In this document: positions 7,359-15,093 of the stretch, piece by piece
Position numbering within the stretch: position 1 is the first letter of the stretch
Layout of the letters: the number at the start of each line of letters is the position of its first letter
NCBI GenBank assembly: GCA_002340985.1
Contig: DDNC01000012.1
Coordinates: 22,708-48,836, forward strand
From: Firmicutes bacterium UBA2530
GTDB lineage: Bacteria; Bacillota; Clostridia; Tissierellales; Sedimentibacteraceae
Direction of reading: 5' to 3'
DNA: 26,129 nt
The notes under the pieces: generated by a model
Seen by the model: only the letters and a program-made list of their open reading frames with translations
The model's database searches: none
Told to the model about the DNA's origin: nothing
Position numbers and translations under genes: made by a program

Positions 7359-9398
7359 TTACACTTCGACTGATTCGGGCTCCGGCTGTTCTTCATTATT
7401 CGTCTGAGCTTCGGCATGTGCGCCCTTTAACTTTACAGCCTTCAGCAGATTGCTTAAAAACTCGGCCTGTCCGCTCAGTTCCTCGCTTGCTGCCGCACTT
7501 TCCTCGGAGGTTGCAGAGTTCATCTGAATAACAGAGGATATCTGGTCAATTCCCTCCGTTATCTGGGATGCGGCCAGTGCCTGTTGCTGTGAAGCCTTAG
7601 CTATTTCCTCCACAATAGAAACTGTCATGCCGGTTTTATCAACAATTGAATTAAAGGATTTAAGCGCTACATTCGCTATATCCGAGCCTGTTTTTATTGT
7701 CCTCAGGGAATTTTCAATCAAATTAGTAGTATTTTGGGCTGCTTCAGCACTTTTAGAAGCAAGATTTCTGACTTCGTCTGCCACAACGGCAAACCCCTTG
7801 CCTGCAGAGCCCGCTCTTGCAGCCTCCACGGCCGCATTCAGCGCAAGTATATTAGTCTGGAAAGCAATATCCTCAATTGCCTTAATAATCTTACTTATCT
7901 CAACAGATGCGGCACTGATGTCATTCATTGCATCAATCATATTATTCATATGGCCGGTTCCATCCTGTACGTCGGCAGCAGTATTCTCTGCAATCCTTTT
8001 GCCTTCCTGGGCATTTTTATCATTAGAAATTATCTGCTGAGACATTTCATTGATAGTTGCCGCCAGTTCCTCAATGGAACTCGCCTGCTCAGTGGTCCCC
8101 TCTGTAAGTGCCTGTGCACCTGAAGCCACCTGCTGCGCGCCACTCGCCACTTGCTCCGCGCTCTGTCCTATTGTTATGAATATACGGTTTAGCTCATCAA
8201 TAATAAATGTTATCCCCTTCTTCATAGGCTCAAAGTCTCCTATGTATTCCTTATGAATTTCTCTGGAAAAATCGCCATTTGTAATTGAAGAAATATGGTC
8301 CGAAATATCGTTTATCACATCATTCCATTCATTTATGGTCAATTCCAACGAATTCAAAAGCGCTGCCGTCTCGTCCTTGCTTCTGGTCTTTGGAACCTCT
8401 GTATGCAAGTCACCTTCTGACAACAGCTTCAGCCTGTTGGCGCATGCAATTATCGGATCAGCTATTTTGGCTGAAACCCTGAATATAACAAAGGCGGACA
8501 ATATTACAGAAAGCAATGCCAGTACTGCTGTCGTGACAATGCTGAAATATGTTCTGTCCATGTATTCGTTCTGCGGAACATCAACCAGCATACCCCATCC
8601 GCTCGTTCCATCTATGGGTGCATAGGATAATAAATGCTTATCACCGTCATTTCTATATGTTCCGAAATTTACACTTCTGTCCAGCATACTCTGCTCCAGC
8701 ATCGCAAGTTCTCCATTGCTTCCTTCGGCCTCATACTTCAAAATTGTGTTTTCCCTGTTTAATGCCTTTTTGTAATCAGGATGTCCGATAATATAGCCCT
8801 TGCTGTCAATTATTGACCCAAATCCCTCCTCGCCCACAACTACTGCAGCGGCGATATCAGATATAACCTTTGCCTCTATTTCAAGCATCACAATCCCTTC
8901 AACCTTAGAACCGTAAATTCCATTTTTCCACAGAGGTGCTGAAACTATGTAGTACATTTCAAAGGTCGTTCCGTCAAATACTGCATCAGAAATAAATACG
9001 TCTCCATTTATGGCGGCATTGAAGTAATCAGTATGCTTTATAACCTCTGTCATGCCCGTATTTGTTGAAACAGCAATACCGTCCTTATTGGCGGTATTTA
9101 TATTTCTCAATCCGTGCATATTAACTCTCTGCTTGATAATTTCATTCTTTTCCTGTAAAGTTATATCAGGTGAATTAAGCTGGGATATCAGCCCCACCTC
9201 TTTGGCTATTGTCTTGTACTTATCCATTTCTTTTGACACAACTTCAGAAGACTTTTTCGCCACCTCCTGCATTGTCTTTTCCAAAGAATCAAACGTAGCC
9301 TTATAACACAGATACGAAGATACTCCCCCAATGGTTATAACTGCCACCAATATTACAAATATTACACTTGCAAACATTTTCTTTTTTATGCTGTTCAT
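7359..9398 (-). CDS. Methyl-accepting chemotaxis protein with Cache-type sensor
   Basis: I chose the ATG at 9398 (MNSIKKKM), 6 nt after GGGGA, giving 679 residues. A TTG 12 nt earlier overlaps that site. Membrane segments lie at about 8-30 and 285-307. The ~255-residue extracytoplasmic part contains features of a double Cache sensor (IIDSKGYIIGHPDY, WGMLVDVPQNEY). A HAMP domain follows, then a second HAMP-like stretch around NGDFSREI. The signalling hairpin tip is IEDIAFQTNILALNAAVEAARAG followed by GKGFAVVADEVRNLA. No C-terminal CheR pentapeptide is present; the tail is acidic. The receptor would signal to CheA/CheW encoded elsewhere. It follows the bacteriohemerythrin gene by 38 nt, likely the same transcript. 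The ligand is unknown. Confidence 0.95.
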   Translation of the reverse strand: MNSIKKKMFASVIFVILVAVITIGGVSSYLCYKATFDSLEKTMQEVAKKSSEVVSKEMDKYKTIAKEVGLISQLNSPDITLQEKNEIIKQRVNMHGLRNINTANKDGIAVSTNTGMTEVIKHTDYFNAAINGDVFISDAVFDGTTFEMYYIVSAPLWKNGIYGSKVEGIVMLEIEAKVISDIAAAVVVGEEGFGSIIDSKGYIIGHPDYKKALNRENTILKYEAEGSNGELAMLEQSMLDRSVNFGTYRNDGDKHLLSYAPIDGTSGWGMLVDVPQNEYMDRTYFSIVTTAVLALLSVILSAFVIFRVSAKIADPIIACANRLKLLSEGDLHTEVPKTRSKDETAALLNSLELTINEWNDVINDISDHISSITNGDFSREIHKEYIGDFEPMKKGITFIIDELNRIFITIGQSAEQVASGAQQVASGAQALTEGTTEQASSIEELAATINEMSQQIISNDKNAQEGKRIAENTAADVQDGTGHMNNMIDAMNDISAASVEISKIIKAIEDIAFQTNILALNAAVEAARAGSAGKGFAVVADEVRNLASKSAEAAQNTTNLIENSLRTIKTGSDIANVALKSFNSIVDKTGMTVSIVEEIAKASQQQALAASQITEGIDQISSVIQMNSATSEESAAASEELSGQAEFLSNLLKAVKLKGAHAEAQTNNEEQPEPESVEV

Positions 9399-9436
9399 AT
9401 TCGTCCCCAATCAGTAAGTTTAGTCAATGATGAATT

Positions 9437-9838
9437 TCAATTGTTTTTTATATGCGCTGCTACCCTTTTATCCTCTGTCTTGATATGAGAAATAAGCCAG
9501 CCGGCGACAGAAGAATTAACCTTAGCAACAAGCTGAATAGTCGCTCCACCCTTTTTAAATTCCTCTGCAATTTCATTTACTTCTTTCTTAAATGCTTCAT
9601 GCTTTTCCTTATGAGCCTTGTAGTCCGGATAATTCGACTTAATCTGAAGCTTCTCCTCATCACTGAAATGCTTCACTACGTAATCCTGAAGGAATTTAAG
9701 TGTTTTCTCCACCTCATTCCTACCCTTCCCCTGACTGCATGCATCCAATAAATTGTTTATTGCATCTACAAGAGACCTATGCTGACTGTCAATTTCCAAA
9801 TTTCCGGTTTCCAGGGATTTATCCCAGCTGTATGCCAT
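9437..9838 (-). CDS. Bacteriohemerythrin (non-haem di-iron O2-binding protein)
   Basis: A 133-residue single-domain hemerythrin. All seven di-iron ligands can be placed: H20 (EIDSQH), H57 and E61 (HFSDEEKL), H76 and H80 (HKEKH), H118 and D123 (HIKTEDKR). Spacing agrees with characterised bacteriohemerythrins. There is no signal peptide or membrane segment, so it is cytoplasmic. Family role is reversible O2 binding; in an anaerobe it may scavenge or deliver O2. The start follows a GAGGTG site. It lies between flagellin and a chemoreceptor on the same strand, which suggests a link between oxygen and motility. That link is inference from position only. Confidence 0.95.
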   Translation of the reverse strand: MAYSWDKSLETGNLEIDSQHRSLVDAINNLLDACSQGKGRNEVEKTLKFLQDYVVKHFSDEEKLQIKSNYPDYKAHKEKHEAFKKEVNEIAEEFKKGGATIQLVAKVNSSVAGWLISHIKTEDKRVAAHIKNN

Positions 9839-9897
9839 GGTAACACCTCTTTCTTGATAAACTATGTATTTTGTTAATAAAATATCCTTCTTTGCTT

Positions 9898-9928
9898 AAA
9901 AATAAAGGTGCAGTCTGCGCTGCACCTT
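9898..9928 (-). terminator. Intrinsic terminator of the flagellin gene
   Basis: On the minus strand AAGGTGCAG, a 6-nt loop (CGCAGA), CTGCACCTT form a 9-bp perfect stem followed by TATTTTT. It lies 20 nt beyond the flagellin stop and isolates the abundant hag message from the hemerythrin gene. Confidence 0.88.
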
Positions 9929-9948
9929 CATTCATTAAATTCTATTGA

Positions 9949-10770
9949 TTACTGTAATAACTGTAATACACCTTGTGGCTGTTGATTAGCCTGTGCAAGC
10001 ATTGCCTGAGCAGCCTGAGTAAGAATGTTATTCTTAGTGTATTGCATCATTTCTTTAGCCATATCAACGTCTCTGATACGTGATTCAGCAGCTGTTAAGT
10101 TCTCAGAAGTTACTCCCAAGTTGTTAACTGTATGCTCTAATCTGTTCTGTAAAGCTCCAAGATCTGCTCTTGTACCTGATACTGTGTTGATAGCATCGTC
10201 GATTGCAGAAATAGCGCTATTAGCATCGCCTTGAGCTGCTACACTAATGCTGCTTAAACCTAAGCCTGAAGCACTCATGTCTGCTACAGACAATGAAACT
10301 GTCTGATCTGAATTACCGTTTGCTCCTATTTGGAATGTAAGTTTAGACATAGTTCCATCCAGAAGCTGTATTTTATTGAAATGAGTTGCAGATGATATTC
10401 TGTCGATTTCAGAAGATAATGCATCTACTTCCTTTTGAAGATTTTCTCTGTCAACAGAATCCTGATATGTTCCGTTAGCTGATTGAACTGCCAGCTCTCT
10501 CATTCTCTGAAGGATAGCATGAGTTTCATTCAATCCACCTTCTGCTGTCTGAATTAAAGAAATACCATCATTAGCATTTTGTTGAGCCTGCTCAAGACCT
10601 CTAATCTGGCCTCTCATCTTTTCAGATATTGCCAATCCTGCAGCATCATCACCTGCTCTGTTGATTCTGAAGCCTGATGATAACTTCTCTATGTTTTTAC
10701 CTGTTGCTGTGTTGTTTGTTCCTAATTGTCTCAATGAATTTAATGCGTTAATATTGTGTTGAATTCTCAT
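9949..10770 (-). CDS. hag: Flagellin
   Basis: The start at 10770 is set by GGAGGTAATT directly before ATG; an in-frame upstream ATG at 10803 has no such site. The 273-residue product is a compact flagellin. It begins MRIQHNINALNSLRQLG, with conserved LSSGFRINRAGDDAAGLAISEKMRGQIRGL (given here as a motif region, residues ~30-58) and the D1 segment ILQRMRELAVQSANGT. The C-terminus has LGALQNRLEHTVNNL, ESRIRDVDMAKEM and ends QPQGVLQLLQ. Only ~60 residues separate the conserved halves, so no large D2/D3 domains are present. Serine and threonine in this short surface-exposed centre would be the likely glycan acceptors. It has a sigma-28 promoter, a structured leader and its own terminator, and follows a glycan-type gene cluster. 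Confidence 0.97.
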   Translation of the reverse strand: MRIQHNINALNSLRQLGTNNTATGKNIEKLSSGFRINRAGDDAAGLAISEKMRGQIRGLEQAQQNANDGISLIQTAEGGLNETHAILQRMRELAVQSANGTYQDSVDRENLQKEVDALSSEIDRISSATHFNKIQLLDGTMSKLTFQIGANGNSDQTVSLSVADMSASGLGLSSISVAAQGDANSAISAIDDAINTVSGTRADLGALQNRLEHTVNNLGVTSENLTAAESRIRDVDMAKEMMQYTKNNILTQAAQAMLAQANQQPQGVLQLLQ

Positions 10771-10775
10771 AATTA

Positions 10776-10806
10776 CCTCCGTGTAATTGTTATCGGGATC
10801 CATCCC
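10776..10806 (-). promoter_or_regulatory. Candidate CsrA-type control region in the hag leader (two GGA motifs)
   Basis: On the minus strand GGGATGGATCCC (10795-10806) can fold as a 4-bp stem with loop TGGA. ACACGGAGG (10776-10784) overlaps the Shine-Dalgarno sequence and fits the ACAnGGA core of CsrA sites. One looped GGA plus one GGA at the ribosome site is the arrangement known for CsrA repression of hag in Bacillus subtilis. Binding is inferred. Confidence 0.5.
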
Positions 10807-10829
10807 TAAGATTTTTTCAGACTATCCAT

Positions 10830-10856
10830 TTTAAGCACCGGGCCCTGATGCTCAAA
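10830..10856 (-). other. Leader hairpin in the hag 5' untranslated region
   Basis: On the minus strand TTTGAGCATC, loop AGGGCCC, GGTGCTTAAA form a 10-bp stem (with two G-U pairs). It starts about 15 nt from the predicted transcript start. A 5'-end stem of this kind could stabilise the abundant hag mRNA. There is no T tract after it, so it is not a terminator. Confidence 0.6.
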
Positions 10857-10878
10857 GTAGATTACCCTTACAACACAT

Positions 10879-10905
10879 ATATCGTGTGCTTATAAAATAT
10901 GTTTA
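10879..10905 (-). promoter_or_regulatory. Sigma-28 (sigma-D) promoter of hag
   Basis: On the minus strand TAAA (10902-10905), exactly 15 nt, then CACGATAT (10879-10886) matches the flagellar consensus TAAA-N15-GCCGATAT at 10 of 12 positions. The predicted start gives a leader of about 100 nt. Placement before flagellin makes this a confident call. Confidence 0.85.
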
Positions 10906-10944
10906 GTCTTTTTTTAAAAATTTTCGAATTTTTTTTAGTTTTTC
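10906..10944 (-). promoter_or_regulatory. UP-like A/T-tract element upstream of the hag promoter
   Basis: Almost pure A/T sequence with successive A tracts and T tracts abuts the -35. This composition and position fit an UP element contacted by the RNA polymerase alpha C-terminal domain. The same stretch holds an A-T only inverted repeat around TTCGAA that lacks the GC stem and T tract of a terminator. Confidence 0.5.
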
Positions 10945-10959
10945 TCATTTTGCTTTATA

Positions 10960-12261
10960 TTATAGAACGCCTTTAACCGCCTGCTTTTCTTCTTCATTTA
11001 AAATACTGTTGAAATATGAAATCATCTTTTCATTTTCACAAAATTCACTTGCTTTAAGCAAGTAAATTTTATCCTTGAATCTTGTATAATCATATAGCTT
11101 TGCCAAAAACATCATTATGCTTTCTTCGTTCTCCGATGTTAGCAAGGTTTTTATCAGTACCGATAAAATTTCATAATTATATTTTTCCGCATTTAGCAAT
11201 GCCACAGAAATTTCTACAATCTTGGGCTTGTTATCGCTTGCTATATATGCATTAAGTAGCTCAGTATATACCTTATCAACTTGCCCCACAGCAAGGCTTT
11301 CGACAAAGCTTGTATAATTTTTGCAATAGTATATACTTTGTTCAAGCATTTCTATAGCTTTTTCCACCCTGCCAAGTCTCATCTCCACAAGTCCCATGAT
11401 TCTGTAGTAATCAGGATAAAAAGCATATTTCCCCACCGCTTCTTCGAATATCTCTTTCACTTCATCATATGGTGTTCCTAAGCATCCCATACAGTTCAAT
11501 ATGGTCCTGTAAATAACCGGATAATAGTCTAGCTCCTTGCTTTTGTCAATATACTTCAATGCCTGCTGTGCATATTCAAGGGCTTCACCATATGCTTCCT
11601 CCATATAAAAGGACTTGCTGATATATAAATTAACCTGTGAATCAGCAGGATTCTTTTCAAGTTCTTTCTTAAGCATGGATATATTTCTTTCATTTTTATT
11701 TTTTTCGCTTACAACTACCTTGTCATATCCTGTGTGAAGTATCTTCAAATTTTCGCTCTTGTCCACCATTGCCGGAATAAATCTAAACTTCTCTCTCTTA
11801 GAATCTGAAAGAACCTCGTGTATAGGCTTGCTGTATCTGATATTTCTTTTTTTTCTGAAGATTCTCGGACTGACATTTTTGACAATACCTATGATATTTT
11901 TGTCCTTGTCTATATTAATTAACTTGCTTAGTATCCCATCTACATTTCTATTTCCATTAATTTCTTTTATGTATTTCTTAATTAAGTCTATGGAGCTGTG
12001 ATCAAAATACTCATCACAATCTAAAAATATTATCCAGTCGCCTTTTGCCTGATCCAAAGCAAAATTTCTTGCTGCGCTAAAATCATTAATCCATTCAAAG
12101 TGAAACACCTTAGCCCCAAGCCTTTCTGCAATTTCCACAGTTCTGTCAGTAGAGCCTGTATCAACCACTATCTGCTCATCAACCACCGATTTAAGATGGC
12201 TTAGGCAATATTCTATATTTTCTTCTTCGTCTTTAGCTATTAAACATTGAGATATGTACAT
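10960..12261 (-). CDS. GT2 glycosyltransferase with C-terminal TPR-like repeats
   Basis: A 433-residue protein. The N-terminal GT-A fold starts MYISQCLIAKDEEENIEYCL, has IVVDTGSTDRT (D34), NDFSAARNFALDQAKGDW and the metal-binding DCDEYFD (81-87). Residues ~190-420 are helical with TPR-like repeats (NPADSQVNLYISKSFY, YEEALEYA-type units, YYRIMGLVEMRLGRVEKAIEM). Similar GT2-TPR proteins occur in flagellin modification loci and include SunS-type peptide glycosyltransferases, so a protein acceptor is plausible. It is the last gene before hag, on the same strand, with no clear terminator between. A GGAGG site precedes the ATG. It is a paralogue of the gene at 20943-22007. Donor sugar and acceptor are inferred, not shown. 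Confidence 0.88.
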   Translation of the reverse strand: MYISQCLIAKDEEENIEYCLSHLKSVVDEQIVVDTGSTDRTVEIAERLGAKVFHFEWINDFSAARNFALDQAKGDWIIFLDCDEYFDHSSIDLIKKYIKEINGNRNVDGILSKLINIDKDKNIIGIVKNVSPRIFRKKRNIRYSKPIHEVLSDSKREKFRFIPAMVDKSENLKILHTGYDKVVVSEKNKNERNISMLKKELEKNPADSQVNLYISKSFYMEEAYGEALEYAQQALKYIDKSKELDYYPVIYRTILNCMGCLGTPYDEVKEIFEEAVGKYAFYPDYYRIMGLVEMRLGRVEKAIEMLEQSIYYCKNYTSFVESLAVGQVDKVYTELLNAYIASDNKPKIVEISVALLNAEKYNYEILSVLIKTLLTSENEESIMMFLAKLYDYTRFKDKIYLLKASEFCENEKMISYFNSILNEEEKQAVKGVL

Positions 12262-12283
12262 TATTAGCCTCCAATATAAAATT

Positions 12284-13417
12284 CTATCTTAATACGTTAA
12301 TTACCTCACAATTTCGAGAGTTTTTCACATATAACTCCATAATCTTTTCAAGATTATTTGAAAATATATTTTCATTCTTCATAAGATTTTTAAACATTGT
12401 GCAAAGACTAAATTTATCAATAAATTTATCGAGTCCAATAACATAGTCACTTGCTCCTAAATCATGTGCAATACCGGCGGACTTAATCGAATAGCCTATT
12501 GCAATGCATGGTATACCTGATGAATAAGCAGCTATTGTAGCATGAGTTCGAGAAAATATACCAAATCTACATTTAGATATGACATATTTGTACTGTGCAG
12601 CATCTAATTTGTCTGAAACCAAGCAGATTCTCTCGCTATTAAACATGTCATACACTTCCTTTAAAATGGCATAATCATTATCCATACTCATAACCACATG
12701 AGGAATTAAAGCAATATTCATATCAGTATTTTTAATTATATACTCAATTAAGGTTGCTATATTTTCAAGAATTATGCCCGGTTTTACTTCTCTTCTTACC
12801 ACCAAAGGACTTATATTTATGCCTACTGTATTATACTCAATAAAGTTAGTCGGCAAATCAACTTTTCTAGACATTAGGGCAAAGGCTACATCTGAGCAAA
12901 GAACGGCATTATTAAGTCCGTGTTCTTTAAGACTGTTGTATGTTATACTCTCTCTTGCCGTAATCACGTGATGTGTCCTTAAAGTATCCAGCATTTCTTT
13001 ATCCATCATTGAAGGTTCAATAGAGCAGCTCCATAAAACACTTTTCGCACCTGCCTCAATTGCTCTTTCATGAATTGCCTTCCATCTTCTCCAATTATCA
13101 TAGCAATAATTGTCACCACCTACTGACAAGCATACGGTATCTTTATCTATTTTATCAATCGTTGATTTATATATTAGCTTATCATATTTCCCTTTTTCCG
13201 AAGAAGACTTATCAAGTGCTGCATAGTGCATATCCCGTTCGCAATATTCATTCACGTCAATTCCAAATTCCATATCTTGTTCCTTAAAGTGAGTGGAAAG
13301 AAGTACGTGGCTATCAGGATAATTGTTTTTTATCAGTTTTATCGTGCTTTTTATAATGGCCTCTGCGCCGTGATTATATGAACCGCCATGTCCATAAAGT
13401 AAAAACTTCTTAGTCAT
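12284..13417 (-). CDS. Polysaccharide pyruvyl transferase family protein
   Basis: A 377-residue protein of the CsaB/WcaK family (PF04230). Visible signatures are the N-terminal LLYGHGGSYNHGAEAIIKST, CLSVGGDNYCYDNW, LWSCSIEPSMMD, HVITARESITYNSLKEHGL, VLCSDVAFALM and the C-terminal CRFGIFSRTHATIAAYSSGIP (read as a motif region, last third). The family transfers pyruvate from PEP to sugar hydroxyls to form ketals, but many members in glycan loci act otherwise and remain uncharacterised. It begins 6 nt after the upstream GT2 gene with GGAGGAATAG as its ribosome site, and lies 22 nt before the GT2-TPR gene. A glycan decoration role is inferred. Confidence 0.88.
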   Translation of the reverse strand: MTKKFLLYGHGGSYNHGAEAIIKSTIKLIKNNYPDSHVLLSTHFKEQDMEFGIDVNEYCERDMHYAALDKSSSEKGKYDKLIYKSTIDKIDKDTVCLSVGGDNYCYDNWRRWKAIHERAIEAGAKSVLWSCSIEPSMMDKEMLDTLRTHHVITARESITYNSLKEHGLNNAVLCSDVAFALMSRKVDLPTNFIEYNTVGINISPLVVRREVKPGIILENIATLIEYIIKNTDMNIALIPHVVMSMDNDYAILKEVYDMFNSERICLVSDKLDAAQYKYVISKCRFGIFSRTHATIAAYSSGIPCIAIGYSIKSAGIAHDLGASDYVIGLDKFIDKFSLCTMFKNLMKNENIFSNNLEKIMELYVKNSRNCEVINVLR

Positions 13418-13423
13418 ATCTTT

Positions 13424-15001
13424 CTATTCCTCCTCCAAACATTTCTTTAACATTGCAACATCCTCGTCATTGGGGCACATTTCTGTTAAATCATCTATTG
13501 CAACTGCTGCTTCGTGTATTCTTGCTTCTTGAATATATAGTTCCGCCTGAAGTTTTTTAAAAAATACAAATAAGGATGCGTCCTCTATTGCCGCAGTAAT
13601 ATTCAAGCCTAATTTCAATAGCTCTTCCTCAAACTTATTTTCCTTACCATTTGTTAATATATCAATAACCTTATTTACAACAGAATCAAATTTGATGTAA
13701 TAAATATCTTTAACTATTTCGGGATATTCTGTTATAAATGATCTTTTATCTATTAAACTTAAAAAAATATTTTTTTGCATCAGTTTTTTTAATGCTGCCC
13801 AAGGTATGTCAGAATTTTTTAAATGCAAAATTGCATCAATCAGTTTTGGTACTGCTTCATTATCCTCTACATTCACCAATGAATACAATAATTCATTATT
13901 CTGTAGCCAATACCATACATCTTTTTCTTCACACATTTCTTTAAACATAGGTATCAAAAAACATATCATCTCATAGAATTTGTCGTTATCTTTTTTGATA
14001 TATACTTTACATATGTATTTAAGCAGAATGTCTGTATATTTGGATAGCTTACTATCTATATCCACAATTATATTTTTCACAACACCGTTAGCATGCTTTA
14101 TCCTGTGCCAGCACTCATGTGTAACTTTTGAAGTTATTGTATTGTATAAAATACGCAGATTGGTTTCGTATGAGGCGTCCTCAGATATCAGTGCATTAGC
14201 ACTAGTATTTGTTATTAATCCCATGTAAACACATGCACTGAAAATTAGATTGACTTCTGTTAACCCATTAACTTTTTCTAAATACAGTATAGAATACTTG
14301 TAAAAATTTTCATTGCTTACTAATGATTGTTCGTTGAATAATGAAGATACAGATTTTTTTCTAATCAAATAATTATGTAATATTTTAGGCGAGAACGCTA
14401 CCTTATCACAATAGCTTTGATACTGTAGCACAAGAGAGGTATCAGCACCGTAATTTATGTTTTCCCAACACTTAATATTATTCTCAACAAAAATCTTTAA
14501 TTTATATATCCTGCCCCATATGGCACCATAATAAGTGTATAAATATGGAAAAGAAATGCCAAACTCTTCTTTTTCAAGACACACAACTTTATCAGAAGGT
14601 CTTTTTAAAAAGGTTTCTTTACTTCCTTCAAACAACAGTGAAGATCCGCATGTAACCAAATCTGCATGGGTTTCTTCCAATAAACTCATCATTTCTTTCA
14701 AAAAATCCGGCTCATAGAAATCATCAGAATCTAAAGTTGCTATATATTGATAACCATCATTATATGCAATGCGTGTATATTTTTCTATTAAATATTTTGT
14801 ATTACTTTCCAAATGTATAGGTATAATTCTTGTATCCTTTTTTGAATATTCAGATATTATGCTCCAGGTTCTGTCGGTAGAGCCATTATCAATTAAGTAG
14901 TAGTCAAACTCTTTATATGTCTGAGACAGTACACTTTCTATGCATTTTTTTATGTACTTCTCAGAATTATATGCTTGTGTGTAAAATACAATCTTTTTCA
15001 T
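13424..15001 (-). CDS. Large GT2 glycosyltransferase with long C-terminal helical region
   Basis: A 525-residue protein. The GT-A domain (1-~230) begins MKKIVFYTQAYNSEKYIKKC, with LIDNGSTDRT (NGSTD 39-43) and the DxD-type motif TLDSDDFYEPDF (91-94). The remaining ~290 residues are helical, rich in K, E, N and I, with no recognised domain and no membrane segment. That tail may bind an acceptor or partner. The start follows GGGGAGATAAAAT, a site that can be paired into a hairpin (15008-15029). It overlaps no neighbour; the preceding radical SAM gene ends 212 nt upstream, the largest gap inside this half of the cluster. Codon use is strongly AT-rich, more so than in the housekeeping genes to the left. 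Confidence 0.88.
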   Translation of the reverse strand: MKKIVFYTQAYNSEKYIKKCIESVLSQTYKEFDYYLIDNGSTDRTWSIISEYSKKDTRIIPIHLESNTKYLIEKYTRIAYNDGYQYIATLDSDDFYEPDFLKEMMSLLEETHADLVTCGSSLLFEGSKETFLKRPSDKVVCLEKEEFGISFPYLYTYYGAIWGRIYKLKIFVENNIKCWENINYGADTSLVLQYQSYCDKVAFSPKILHNYLIRKKSVSSLFNEQSLVSNENFYKYSILYLEKVNGLTEVNLIFSACVYMGLITNTSANALISEDASYETNLRILYNTITSKVTHECWHRIKHANGVVKNIIVDIDSKLSKYTDILLKYICKVYIKKDNDKFYEMICFLIPMFKEMCEEKDVWYWLQNNELLYSLVNVEDNEAVPKLIDAILHLKNSDIPWAALKKLMQKNIFLSLIDKRSFITEYPEIVKDIYYIKFDSVVNKVIDILTNGKENKFEEELLKLGLNITAAIEDASLFVFFKKLQAELYIQEARIHEAAVAIDDLTEMCPNDEDVAMLKKCLEEE

Positions 15002-15007
15002 ATTTTA

Positions 15008-15029
15008 TCTCCCCTTAGCTAAGGAAAGA
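15008..15029 (-). promoter_or_regulatory. Potential Shine-Dalgarno-sequestering hairpin before the large GT2 gene
   Basis: On the minus strand TCTTTCC, loop TTAGCTAA, GGGGAGA can pair as a 7-bp stem (two G-U) that buries the GGGGAG ribosome site. The centre CCTTAGCTAAGG (15013-15024) is also a perfect 12-bp palindrome. Translational control is inferred. Confidence 0.45.
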
Positions 15030-15042
15030 TTTTTAGTAATGC

Positions 15043-15056
15043 GAGGCTTTCGCCTC
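15043..15056 (-). other. GNRA-capped hairpin in the intercistronic gap
   Basis: On the minus strand GAGGC-GAAA-GCCTC forms a 5-bp GC-rich stem with a GAAA tetraloop. No T tract follows, so it is not an intrinsic terminator. It may be a processing or stabilising element between the radical SAM and GT2 cistrons. Confidence 0.5.
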
Positions 15057-15093
15057 TTTCTATCCATAGCACAAATTATCCACCTTCATGTGT

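Noticed and set aside
7734..8123. A 129-codon plus-strand ORF
   Set aside because: It is the reverse-strand shadow of the chemoreceptor signalling domain, which has full family motifs.
10914..10940. A/T inverted repeat around TTCGAA as a terminator for the glycan cluster
   Set aside because: The stem is all A-T and on the minus strand is followed by A residues rather than T, so it does not fit an intrinsic terminator.
15031..15090. Two very short ORFs (17 and 20 codons) ahead of the large GT2 gene, one with a fair AAGGTGG site
   Set aside because: They overlap the hairpins, have no recognisable content, and could equally be chance; I treat this stretch as structured intercistronic RNA.
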